Source: a bacterium (GTDB lineage: Bacteria > Zixibacteria > MSB-5A5 > GN15 > FEB-12). From it: a stretch of DNA of 64,000 bases. Location: assembly GCA_020444475.1 (NCBI GenBank), contig JAHLKV010000004.1, forward strand, positions 519,197-583,196, read 5' to 3'. Below are positions 40,944 through 49,719 of the stretch, piece by piece (position 1 is the first letter of the stretch; the number at the start of each line of letters is the position of its first letter). The position numbers and the translations under genes are program-made. The notes beneath the pieces were generated by a model. The model was not told the DNA's origin, did not search any database, and saw only the letters and a list, made by a program, of their open reading frames with translations.

Positions 40944-43919
40944 TTAGCGACCGTTAAGAACCGATCCCAGCTGTTTGATTTGCGTTACGAGGTAGGTCAT
41001 CAATCGCTGGCTTTGATACATCGCCCGGTCTTCGGGTGAGTCGATACTCTCAGCCACCTGTTTGGCGTACTGAAGCCCCTTTCGGAGTTGTGCATAGCAG
41101 GTCTCGTACTCATTCCGAGTCGCATAGTAGCGACCAAGAAGGGTGTGAATCGCGACCAACTCGGGAAGGAGACCGTTGTTTGTCGCACTGACCCGTGCCT
41201 GTTCAAGGAAGAGCAGGGCATCCTCCTCTCGCTCTGTTTCGAGCAACGCCTCACCGATCAGGCTTCCCATCCTCGCCGTTTCGATATCCCCGTGCTCGGG
41301 TAGCGGCTTGTCGATCGCAAGCACTGTATCGAGGGAGCGTGCGATTCGCTCTCTGTCGTTTGATTCAAGAGCCGCCTCGAGAATACTGAATCGCGACAGG
41401 TGCCGTTCGCGAGGAAGATGGAGTTGATCGCACAGCGATTCCACCAGCGACATGTCGGCCAGATCCGGTGAGACGCGCGAAGCCAGCAGCAGCGCATTGA
41501 GTCGCTCGTACGGCAAACTTCGTGCCTCGGTTTCGCGAGCGGTCTCCAGCGCCATGCCAAGCGCTCCTTCGCGGTCACCGACGATGAGTCTGATTGATGC
41601 GCGTTGAATCGCGATACTCGCCGGCATGAGGAAGTCGTCGAGATCGGCTGCGAGTCGCTCGCCGAGCGCAAGCTCTTCGAGCGCCTGTCGAATCCGCCCC
41701 AGCCGCTTGTACACCGTTCCCATACTGATATGCATTTCGGCCCGATGCGGTCTGTCCCCCTGCTGCTCGGCGAGCTGCATCCCCTCTTGCAGGTACGTTA
41801 GCGAATCGCGCAGGCGCCCGGCTGTTATCATGACCGCGGTCAGATTCACGAAATTGAAAAGGACTTCTTTCTTGCTGCCCATCCGCCGGTTGGTCTCGAG
41901 TGACTCGGTCAGGTATGCGACCGCCGCTTCGGAATCACCCATGAGCAGGGTTGTGTAGCCGAGATTGTTGAGCGTGCGCGCCAGGCCTGCCGAATCTCCG
42001 AGACTGCGCTGCGCTCCCAGGGCGTGCGTGAACAACGTCCGGGCTCTGGTGTAACGACCCTCATAAGCGTACGTAGACGCCAGGTTGCTGAGACTGCTGG
42101 CAATGTCGTACTCAGCCTTCATGCGCCGTTGGATACGCAGGGCTCGAAGATAGACGGCCCGGCTCTCTCTGGCGTCGCCCCGCAGCCAGTACAGGTTGCC
42201 CATGTTGTTAAGGGTGTGCGATAACTCGAGTTCATCGCCAAGCTCCGAGAAAATCCGCTGTGCCTTCTCCAATGAGGCCAGGCCTTCATCGGTTTGCTGC
42301 TTCATCTTGTAGACGTCACCGAGGTCCTTGTGGGCCTCGGCGAGAAGCTTGTCATGGGCGCGACCTTCGTACAGTTTCACCAGCGTCTGATAGGTCGCCA
42401 GCGCTTCCTCGACGTCGCCGGCCCGCTTTTCGATATCTCCACGCGTCATGTACAACCGCCGGATGTCGAAAACCTCCCCGAGCAGTTCGGCATAGGAAAT
42501 AACCGCGTTCAAAACCGTATAGGCGGACCGTTGATCGCCCGCCTCCTCCAGAGCCAGGGCCGCCTGATCTGCGCACTCCATGGCGCGCTGCAGATCGCCC
42601 GCCTTCAGATAAAACTCGGACGCCGACAGGTAGTCGCCATCGGTGCTTCGCTGATCCGCCGACGAAGCCACCAGTCGCCGGATGGTTGCCGGGCGAAGCA
42701 TCCCATGCAGGAGCAGGGACAGGGGAGAGGTGTCGTTGGCGCCCTCACCTCTCGGAAACAGGATATCAAGTTGTGCCGCCGCTCTGATTGCCGCGCGTTT
42801 CCCCTTAATATCCAGGGCCGCAAACCTCCTTGCGGTCTCTCGCCGCAGACACGACGGCCAGTAGATGCCGGACCCGAAGATAAACCGTCCCTCGCGGTAG
42901 AACACCATCCCCCTGGCGAAGTTGGCCGTGAGGATCAGGCGAAGCCGTCCCACATCCCCCTCCGTGATCGTGTCCAGCCGCTTGCGATCCCTGTCCGAGC
43001 AGTCAAGCATGGACTCGATGAAGCCCGTGTACTCGCTTTGCTTTCCGACGCAGTGTCCGGGAGAGAGCGCCCGACGGAAGGGATACGTGGCGCCGGTCGA
43101 CTCGAGCCGCTCGCAAACTTCCCACGCCGAAGACGGACGATTCTTCGCGTCGACCTCCAGCAGGTCGTCGATCAGTACCTCAAGCGCTTCGGGAATGTCG
43201 GATCGAAATTCGGTCATGGCCGGGTAATCACCTTCCCGAACCCTGCTCGAGACTTTGACCGGATCAGCGTCGTCCTCCATGAACGGATGACGTCCGGTCA
43301 ACAGCTGATAGGCAATCACGCCGAGCGCGAAGAGATCAGAGCGATGACTCGTCCGAGACTCGGCGATCGTCTCCGGCGCCATGAAACCGACCGTCCCCAC
43401 ACCCAGCCGTTCGCTGTCCGGTTCGGTGAACTTCCGCCCTAAAGAAAAGTCGGACAGCCGCAGACGGAACAGCCCCGCATCGACTCGTTCCTGCCAGTCT
43501 ACGGGGAGGAAGTAGTTCGACGGCTTCAGGTCGCCGTGAATCAGGCCCGTTGCATTGAGATACTCGAGCACGATCGCCGCCGCCGAGATGAGATTGCAGG
43601 CCCGGAGCACGCAGTCAACCCGACCGACCGTGTCAAGCGTCGGTCCCTCGCAAAGCTCCAGCAACAGATAGTCGGGGTCATGTGACGGTGCTTCGAGCAG
43701 CTTAACCAGGCCGGGGAAACGCGACCGGCCGATTAGTTCGTACTCGCGATCAGCGAGTTTGGCAAAATCGAGTTCGACTTCGGTGGGAGTGTGGAGAGGA
43801 TACTTGGCCGCCATATCCCGACCCAGCCGCGAGGAATACACCCGGGCCACATCGGCCGTTCCTCCCCTGCCCAACGGCGCGATGAAACGCAGATCGGGAC
43901 TTAGAAACGGAGCGTCCAT
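40944..43919 (-). CDS. Serine/threonine protein kinase with TPR array
   Basis: A 991-residue cytoplasmic protein. Residues about 10-280 are a Hanks-type kinase: glycine loop LGRGGTADVARVY (16-28), ATP-binding Lys39, catalytic GLIHGDLKPSN near 145 (HGD in place of HRD), metal-binding LSDFSLGR (DFS rather than DFG), and GTVGFMAPE activation-loop end. The catalytic Asp and Lys are kept, so activity is plausible. Residues about 430-970 form a long tetratricopeptide array with repeats of the form A..LNNLG..Y...G. Similar kinase-TPR proteins act as signalling hubs. It lies 12 bases downstream of the histidine kinase gene, likely cotranscribed. Confidence 0.88.
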   Translation of the reverse strand: MDAPFLSPDLRFIAPLGRGGTADVARVYSSRLGRDMAAKYPLHTPTEVELDFAKLADREYELIGRSRFPGLVKLLEAPSHDPDYLLLELCEGPTLDTVGRVDCVLRACNLISAAAIVLEYLNATGLIHGDLKPSNYFLPVDWQERVDAGLFRLRLSDFSLGRKFTEPDSERLGVGTVGFMAPETIAESRTSHRSDLFALGVIAYQLLTGRHPFMEDDADPVKVSSRVREGDYPAMTEFRSDIPEALEVLIDDLLEVDAKNRPSSAWEVCERLESTGATYPFRRALSPGHCVGKQSEYTGFIESMLDCSDRDRKRLDTITEGDVGRLRLILTANFARGMVFYREGRFIFGSGIYWPSCLRRETARRFAALDIKGKRAAIRAAAQLDILFPRGEGANDTSPLSLLLHGMLRPATIRRLVASSADQRSTDGDYLSASEFYLKAGDLQRAMECADQAALALEEAGDQRSAYTVLNAVISYAELLGEVFDIRRLYMTRGDIEKRAGDVEEALATYQTLVKLYEGRAHDKLLAEAHKDLGDVYKMKQQTDEGLASLEKAQRIFSELGDELELSHTLNNMGNLYWLRGDARESRAVYLRALRIQRRMKAEYDIASSLSNLASTYAYEGRYTRARTLFTHALGAQRSLGDSAGLARTLNNLGYTTLLMGDSEAAVAYLTESLETNRRMGSKKEVLFNFVNLTAVMITAGRLRDSLTYLQEGMQLAEQQGDRPHRAEMHISMGTVYKRLGRIRQALEELALGERLAADLDDFLMPASIAIQRASIRLIVGDREGALGMALETARETEARSLPYERLNALLLASRVSPDLADMSLVESLCDQLHLPRERHLSRFSILEAALESNDRERIARSLDTVLAIDKPLPEHGDIETARMGSLIGEALLETEREEDALLFLEQARVSATNNGLLPELVAIHTLLGRYYATRNEYETCYAQLRKGLQYAKQVAESIDSPEDRAMYQSQRLMTYLVTQIKQLGSVLNGR

Positions 43920-43931
43920 GAGGTCGACTGT

Positions 43932-45734
43932 TTATTCGGACTTGGACTGAAAGCGCGGAAGCACCAGCTCGAACGACGTGCCCTTTCCGGGAGCCGACGT
44001 CACGACCAATTCGCCGCCGTGACCTTCGACGATCTTCTTACAGTTGTACAGACCCAGCCCGTGTCCGCCCTTCTTGGTAGTGAAATGCAGGGTGAAGATC
44101 TTGTTCACCGTCTCTTCGGACATACCGATGCCGTTGTCGGTCACCTTCACCGTCACCGTTTCCGCCTTGCGAAGATACTTCGCTGTGATCCCGATTTCCC
44201 GCTTGAAGTCCTTGTTGTCCTCTTCGGTCGCCCGCTGGTCGATCGCATCGACCGCGTTGTTCAACAGATTCATCAGCACCTGCTGAATCTGGCCGACATC
44301 GATCTCGATATTCGGCAGGTCATCCGCCAGATCGAGCGTGAAGTGAACCGTCTTAAAGCGCGGTTGAATCCGAAGCGAGAACAGCAGATCGTCGATCAGG
44401 TGCCGGACATCATAGCTCAAATACTCCGGATCCGGTTTGGAGAAGTCCATCAGCGAGTCGACGAACCGCTTGATCTTGAAGACGTTTTCGACGATCGACT
44501 TGCTGTTGAACCTCGCCTTTTCGAACCGCTCATTGTCCAGATTCATGCCCAGCAGTTCGGCGTTATTCGATATGATCGAGAGATAGTTGTTGAGTTCATG
44601 GGCTACCGAGGCCGCCATCTCACCCCGTGCCACCAGCTTCTCGGACAGGATGACATACCGCTCCATCGTAACCTTCTCGGTGACGTCTTCGATCGCCATC
44701 ACCAGGCCGTCACCACCCCCCGGTACCTGCGGGATCGGCGACATCTTGATCGACAGGACCTTCTCGATGTATCCGGTGTCGTGGAAGAACCGCGCATCGG
44801 AAAACTCCACGCCGGTCGCAAAGACCGTGTTGATCATCCGCTGCCAGCGACTTTTCTGGTTTGACGGCAGCTGGTCGAGAAACACCGTCGGGACGGCATC
44901 ATCACCGACCAGGAAGAGATCGCGACGGTTGAGGTCGAATATCTCCAGCGCCGCCGGGTTGATGGTCGTGATATGTCCTGAAGCATCCAGTACGACTATC
45001 CCGACCGGCGAGCTTTTCACCACCGAATCGGAGTACCGTTTCAGATGCAGAAGGGAATCATAAATCCGGGCATTATGCAGCGCATTCGAGACCATCTGTG
45101 CGTACAGCTCGAACAGGTAGAGATCGGCTTTCAGGAACATCTTCGTCTGGCTCGAATTGTCCAGATAGATAACCCCGATCACCTCGCTCTTCACCTTCAA
45201 TGGAACGCACATGATGGAGCGAAGGTGCAGTTCGACAACCGACTTCTGCGAGGCATACCGCTCGTCGGCCATGGCGTCGGACGTATAAATAGACCGACCG
45301 GTCCGCACCACTTCCGATGCGACACTCGATGAGATACGATAGTCGTCACTTTGCATCTCATCCTTGCTCAGATTGAACGCGGCCCGCGTCTGCAGCTTGC
45401 CGTGTTCATCGAGCAGCATGATCAGTCCGCGCTCCGCCTGCATGAACTCAATCGCCTTGTGCATGACGTTCTGAAGAACATCATCCAGCACCAGCGTCGA
45501 GTTGATCGTCATCGATACTTCGAGCAGGGCACGGAGATCGGTTGTGTGACCGGCGCTGTCGACCTCGTCCGACTGAATGCGCGGATTGGTTTCCGCTACC
45601 TGATCGAGAGTCGCCTCCAGATCAGCAAACAAGTCAGCCGGCATCGGTCCGCTGTCGCTCAAGCCCCGTTTCTCGCGTTTTTCACCGGCAAGGCCCCCCG
45701 GCTGCTGTCGCTTGTCCTCGTGGGTTCGATTCAC
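43932..45734 (-). CDS. Soluble GAF-PAS sensor histidine kinase
   Basis: A 600-residue kinase without membrane segments. Residues about 65-215 are a GAF domain (AIEFMQAERGLIMLLDEHGKL near the start). Residues about 225-345 are a PAS domain (GIVVLDASGHITTINPAALEIFDL). HisKA follows with the H-box ASVAHELNNYLSIISNNAELL near 378-398. The ATPase domain has N-box NLLNNAVDAI, G1 DNGIGM and G2 GGHGLGL near 545. No receiver is attached, and no response regulator is adjacent. Its neighbour is a Ser/Thr kinase-TPR protein, so crosstalk between the two phosphorylation systems is possible but inferred. Confidence 0.9.
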   Translation of the reverse strand: MNRTHEDKRQQPGGLAGEKREKRGLSDSGPMPADLFADLEATLDQVAETNPRIQSDEVDSAGHTTDLRALLEVSMTINSTLVLDDVLQNVMHKAIEFMQAERGLIMLLDEHGKLQTRAAFNLSKDEMQSDDYRISSSVASEVVRTGRSIYTSDAMADERYASQKSVVELHLRSIMCVPLKVKSEVIGVIYLDNSSQTKMFLKADLYLFELYAQMVSNALHNARIYDSLLHLKRYSDSVVKSSPVGIVVLDASGHITTINPAALEIFDLNRRDLFLVGDDAVPTVFLDQLPSNQKSRWQRMINTVFATGVEFSDARFFHDTGYIEKVLSIKMSPIPQVPGGGDGLVMAIEDVTEKVTMERYVILSEKLVARGEMAASVAHELNNYLSIISNNAELLGMNLDNERFEKARFNSKSIVENVFKIKRFVDSLMDFSKPDPEYLSYDVRHLIDDLLFSLRIQPRFKTVHFTLDLADDLPNIEIDVGQIQQVLMNLLNNAVDAIDQRATEEDNKDFKREIGITAKYLRKAETVTVKVTDNGIGMSEETVNKIFTLHFTTKKGGHGLGLYNCKKIVEGHGGELVVTSAPGKGTSFELVLPRFQSKSE

Positions 45735-45830
45735 CTTTGGCCTCTGTGTATTCGATTGTCTTCTATACAGATATCGGACGATTGTCGGAGGGGTTTAACG
45801 GATTAGACAGAATATTTGGCAACCAACAGG

Positions 45831-46511
45831 CTAGCGCCCGTGGACAATCTCTTCACGGGTGAACTGGCGAGATTCAATGCTGTACTCCTCGCGACCATAC
45901 CCCGTGAACTTCAGGAATTCTGAAAAAAGAGATCTGAGCACTGACGAGCCGTCGGTGCTGTCGCCGGGATTCGGCGTTAAGCTGATTCCGGCCAATGAGA
46001 TAGAGGTTATGTCGAGCTTCAGGGTGTATCCCCGATCCCTCTCTAGAGAGTCCAGCGCCACCAGTCCGACGACGATGGAATCACTCAAAAACCCGGCCAG
46101 TCCGGCCAGAGAGCCGAACGATCGGTCCGTTGAGCTGTCTCCGCCCAACTGCGTCAGCAGCCAGCGCTCGGTCAGAATCCGGTAGGACAGCCGCCAGGCG
46201 TCGGTGCGCTCAGCTATCCTGACCGATCCGAACAACCGTTTGGGTCGGGCCAGTTCCATCCGGCACTCGAACGCCTGATCGATCCCGTCTTCGATCCGCT
46301 CAATAATAGCCGCCTGCAGCAGACCCGACAGATCCACCCAGACTGCCAGCGTATCCTCAATCGAGTTGATATCAAAGGGGAAGTCCACCGAAGCGTTTTC
46401 CGCCCGGACCGACTGTCCGAGCGGAAGAATGCAAACGATGATTGTCAGTACGACCGTGGCCAGTGCACCCCGCCGTCGGGGGAAATCAGAAGGAATGCTC
46501 GAATCGAGCAT
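45831..46511 (-). CDS. DUF4390-domain exported protein
   Basis: A 226-residue protein. ATG 46511 overlaps the end of the Omp85-like gene by 26 bases and gives an N-terminal basic region followed by a hydrophobic segment (LATVVLTIIVCILPL) ending near VRAENA, a signal peptide or anchor. The body matches the DUF4390 pattern: VWVDLSGLLQAAIIERIEDGID, then AWRLSYRILTERWLL and a terminal RGYTLKLDI. In proteobacteria this family is typically encoded beside NtrY-type kinases, as is the case here within one gene cluster. Function unknown. Confidence 0.75.
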   Translation of the reverse strand: MLDSSIPSDFPRRRGALATVVLTIIVCILPLGQSVRAENASVDFPFDINSIEDTLAVWVDLSGLLQAAIIERIEDGIDQAFECRMELARPKRLFGSVRIAERTDAWRLSYRILTERWLLTQLGGDSSTDRSFGSLAGLAGFLSDSIVVGLVALDSLERDRGYTLKLDITSISLAGISLTPNPGDSTDGSSVLRSLFSEFLKFTGYGREEYSIESRQFTREEIVHGR

Positions 46512-48243
46512 AGAGCTGCAAGTCCTTATCCTCGGCGCCGTCCAGACGCTGCGCCAGCGAAAGTCGGAAATCATCACCGATATACAAAGCACCACCGATC
46601 GATTGCTTCACTTCGACATCACCGTTCAACGGTGAGTCGTTGCTGATCTGCGCGGCATCATACAAGACACTGCAAGCGAAATCGGTCCGCGGGAAGCGGA
46701 AGCGGTATTCGAGATTCGCCATCCAGAAGCGCTTCCCCATATACTCTTTGTGTTTGTACCCGCGAACGGTCCCCAGGCCCCCAAGATAGAAGCGTTTGTA
46801 CATCGGCAGGTAGCCGTCACTGCCGCCGAACACGAACCGTGAAATCAGCATGATCCGGGGATGTATCTCCTGATAACGAGCGAGAGATATCTGGTAGCGA
46901 CGATAGTCGTAGTCCGAAGAGAACTGACCGTCGGACCACTCCAGCCGGCCACCCAGATTCCACGCGGAGAAATCGTACGGATGCTTTTCATCGCGGGTAT
47001 CGTACGACGTCTCGAATGAGAACGCTGCGGTGGTCCCGGTATCGATCTCGGCGATACCCTGGTCCCTCAAATCCGCCGGCACGCGATGGAAGTTGCGGGG
47101 GAATTTCTTGTCGCCGCCGAACAACGACCAGAGGTCGCGTTCGGCTTCGAACCAGCGGGTCTCGTCATACCGATAGCCGGTCTCCAGAGTGAGAAAGTCC
47201 GCCGGCTTCACCCGATAGTAAAGATAGCCACCGGTGCGCTCGTAGTAGTCCTTGAAGTCTTCGGTCCAGAACAGCGTGAAGGCGTTGTTCTCATCGCGCG
47301 AGAGCAGCCAGTCATCCTCGCTGGCCAGTTCATGATAGGCGACACCACCAAGCGCCATCGGAACCTCCCGCCAAAGAACCTGCTCCACTCCGGCCCGCAG
47401 GCGCATCCGCTCGGACTCGAACGCATACCCGCCCTCGAGCAGCAGGTGCGGCAGCAGGGAATCCTGATCCTGATATTCGAATCGCGCCAGCGGCGTAGCG
47501 CCGTCGACACGGTTGTAATACGCGTCTATCGTCAACTCGCTCTCTTCGAGCGTCCCGTAGAACCGGCGACTGCGTCCCTTTTGCTCCTGCGTGCCGGTGT
47601 AGACGATTCCGTACACCGACGCTTCCCGCGATATCTGCACCTGGCCGGTGACCGAAGCCACATCACCGCGCGCCACTGCTTCCTGCGCGACGTACACGTC
47701 ACCGAACAACGAGACGACATCCTTGTTGACTTCGCCGAGCACGTCGATATTGCCCGTCACCGAGAAGACGAATCCGCGAACGAAATCATCCTTCTCGACC
47801 CGGACATCGTTGAACGCCCGGATCATGTTGCCCCGCCGAAGGCGGGCGACATCCGGACCGTCACCTTCGCCTCGATAGAAGACCATCGATGTCATTTCGT
47901 CGTCGTCGTACACGCGCATGTCGACAATGTCCGCGTATGAGAAGGTCTGGCCCTTGACCTCGAGCCCGACATCATAGAAGCGGACGCCGTTGCCCAGCGT
48001 AACCTGACCTGCGCCGAACTCGACTGCGTCGATCGGCATCTCGTACGCTCGCGTGCCGTCCTGGTCGGGCACCGTCACCACTATCGACTCGTTGTCGAAC
48101 GAGATCCAGAAGAACTCCGTCTTGTGGGAACTGGGACGATACTCCTGGTATTCCGGCTCGTCCGCGGCGAGAACACCGGCCACCAGCGTCAAAGTCAGTA
48201 CCGTCGTCATCAGGAAAGCATGTATGCTGTTTGGTCGATTCAT
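46486..48243 (-). CDS. Omp85/BamA-like outer-membrane protein with bactofilin-like N-terminal segment
   Basis: A 585-residue exported protein beginning at ATG 48243 with GGAGGAG upstream and a signal peptide (residues about 8-26). Residues about 125-190 contain short regular repeats (GNIDVLGEVNKDVVSLFGDVYV, then RGDVASVTGQVQIS) resembling the beta-helical repeats of bactofilins. The remainder is a beta-barrel with the Omp85 C-terminal motif GLGTVRGYKHKEYMGKRFW and final aromatic F. No POTRA domains are recognisable, unlike BamA or TamA. It probably forms a pore or translocon of unknown cargo. An alternative longer start at 48363 lacks a signal peptide. Confidence 0.78.
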   Translation of the reverse strand: MNRPNSIHAFLMTTVLTLTLVAGVLAADEPEYQEYRPSSHKTEFFWISFDNESIVVTVPDQDGTRAYEMPIDAVEFGAGQVTLGNGVRFYDVGLEVKGQTFSYADIVDMRVYDDDEMTSMVFYRGEGDGPDVARLRRGNMIRAFNDVRVEKDDFVRGFVFSVTGNIDVLGEVNKDVVSLFGDVYVAQEAVARGDVASVTGQVQISREASVYGIVYTGTQEQKGRSRRFYGTLEESELTIDAYYNRVDGATPLARFEYQDQDSLLPHLLLEGGYAFESERMRLRAGVEQVLWREVPMALGGVAYHELASEDDWLLSRDENNAFTLFWTEDFKDYYERTGGYLYYRVKPADFLTLETGYRYDETRWFEAERDLWSLFGGDKKFPRNFHRVPADLRDQGIAEIDTGTTAAFSFETSYDTRDEKHPYDFSAWNLGGRLEWSDGQFSSDYDYRRYQISLARYQEIHPRIMLISRFVFGGSDGYLPMYKRFYLGGLGTVRGYKHKEYMGKRFWMANLEYRFRFPRTDFACSVLYDAAQISNDSPLNGDVEVKQSIGGALYIGDDFRLSLAQRLDGAEDKDLQLYARFEHSF

Positions 48244-48341
48244 ATCTCCTCCGTTTTCCCCTGCTACCAAACAAACCTCATGCCAAAAGCGCAAGCGTTG
48301 AATTGTCAGGGGAATACAGGCTCGAAAGGCCTTGCTGTGTG

Positions 48342-48358
48342 GCGCCGACACACGGCGC
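48342..48358. other. Short GC-rich hairpin between the NtrC-like and Omp85-like genes
   Basis: GCGCCG and CGGCGC arms around ACACA (48342-48358), 21 bases after the stop of the response-regulator gene on the minus strand. There is no T-run on either side, so it may be a weak terminator or attenuator rather than a full stop. Confidence 0.35.
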
Positions 48359-48378
48359 TGCACAATATCTGTTCACGG

Positions 48379-49719
48379 CTACTTGAGCCCCAGCTCCTTG
48401 ATCTTTCGTGACAGGTTGGCCCGATCAACCCCCAGTGCCCGCGCCGCCTCCGAAATGTTGCCGTCGGCCGCCGACAACGCTTCGGCGATGACCGTTCGCT
48501 CGAATCGCGTCACCTGGTCCGAGAGAGAACTCTGTTCCTTCGCTCTTGCTGTCCCGCCCGATTCAGCCATCGCAGGCTCCGCCTGCAACTGCGAAAGGCC
48601 GACTGTCTGGCCCGGATAAAGTATACATACCCGCTCGATCAGATTTTTGAGCTGACGGACATTACCGGGAAACGGCTGTGTCGACATCCAGGCCAGCGCG
48701 TCACCGGCCAGTCTGGTGGCGCCGCCGGGATCGAACCTCCTTAGAAATGTCCCTGCCAGAAGTGGAATGTCATCGCGCCTCGCCGACAGCGGCGGTACTT
48801 CGATGAGAAAGACCGATATCCGGTAGAACAAGTCCTCGCGGAAATTGCCCGTTGAGACAAGTTCGCGAAGGTTCCGGTTGGTGGCACAGATTACCCGCAC
48901 ATCGACCGTGCGGTGCTCCTCGGCACCCAGCGTCTCGATTTCACCGGTCTCGAGCACGCGAAGCAGTTTCGCCTGACAACTCATCGGCAAGTCACCGATC
49001 TCATCGAGAAACAACGTCCCGCCGTCCGCCAGCACGAATTTACCCGGATGATCCTTCACCGCTCCGGTAAACGCCCCTCGCTTGTGGCCGAACAACTCCG
49101 ACTCGAACAGCGTCTCCGGTATTCCCGGGCAGTTGATCTTGATGAACGGTTTGGTGCGGCGATTACTCTCCAGCACCAGGCGGGTGGCCACCAGTTCCTT
49201 GCCGGTGCCATTAGGTCCGGTTACCAGCACCGTCGCATCCGATCCCGCCACCTGACTGATCATTTTGCGAAGTTTCTTCATCGCCGACGATTCCCCGATC
49301 ATCGGTGACTGCGCATCGAGATCATCGGCCGCCAGCGACCGCTGACGGTTCGAATCGGCCACCAGCAGGGCGGCCCTGACCGACGCTATCAGCTTTTCCG
49401 GCGCCACCGGCTTCTCGAGAAAGTCGACCGCGCCAAGGCGGACGGCGTCGAGTGCCATCGGAATGTCCGCCTGCCCGGAGATGACCAGCACTTCGCTCGG
49501 CTCGGCGCTTGCCTTGATTTCTCTGAGGCACTCCAGACCGGGCTTGCCGGGCAGCTGCAGGTCGAGCAGCACCAGATCGTACATACCGCGCTCGAACAGC
49601 GCCAGTGCTTCCTCGGCCGAACCTGCCGTAGTGCACCCCCACCCTTCGTCTTTCAACAACGACGAAAACGACAGCGTGATATTGGGTTCATCGTCAACTA
49701 TGAGAATCCGCGCCGGCAT
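48379..49719 (-). CDS. Sigma-54-dependent response regulator, NtrC/NtrX-like
   Basis: A 446-residue transcription activator with three domains. The receiver spans residues 1-120, with acidic pocket VDDEP, phosphoacceptor Asp in LVLLDLQLPG near residue 53 and Lys in FLEKP. The AAA+ domain spans about 140-370, with Walker A GPNGTGKE (GESGTGKE is usual), the sigma-54 contact loop GAFTGA and Walker B LFLDEIGD. A Fis-type helix-turn-helix ends it (GNISEAARALGVDRANLSRKIKELG). It is preceded by its kinase with no gap. Target genes are unknown; the intact GAFTGA loop implies that it opens sigma-54 promoters. Confidence 0.93.
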   Translation of the reverse strand: MPARILIVDDEPNITLSFSSLLKDEGWGCTTAGSAEEALALFERGMYDLVLLDLQLPGKPGLECLREIKASAEPSEVLVISGQADIPMALDAVRLGAVDFLEKPVAPEKLIASVRAALLVADSNRQRSLAADDLDAQSPMIGESSAMKKLRKMISQVAGSDATVLVTGPNGTGKELVATRLVLESNRRTKPFIKINCPGIPETLFESELFGHKRGAFTGAVKDHPGKFVLADGGTLFLDEIGDLPMSCQAKLLRVLETGEIETLGAEEHRTVDVRVICATNRNLRELVSTGNFREDLFYRISVFLIEVPPLSARRDDIPLLAGTFLRRFDPGGATRLAGDALAWMSTQPFPGNVRQLKNLIERVCILYPGQTVGLSQLQAEPAMAESGGTARAKEQSSLSDQVTRFERTVIAEALSAADGNISEAARALGVDRANLSRKIKELGLK

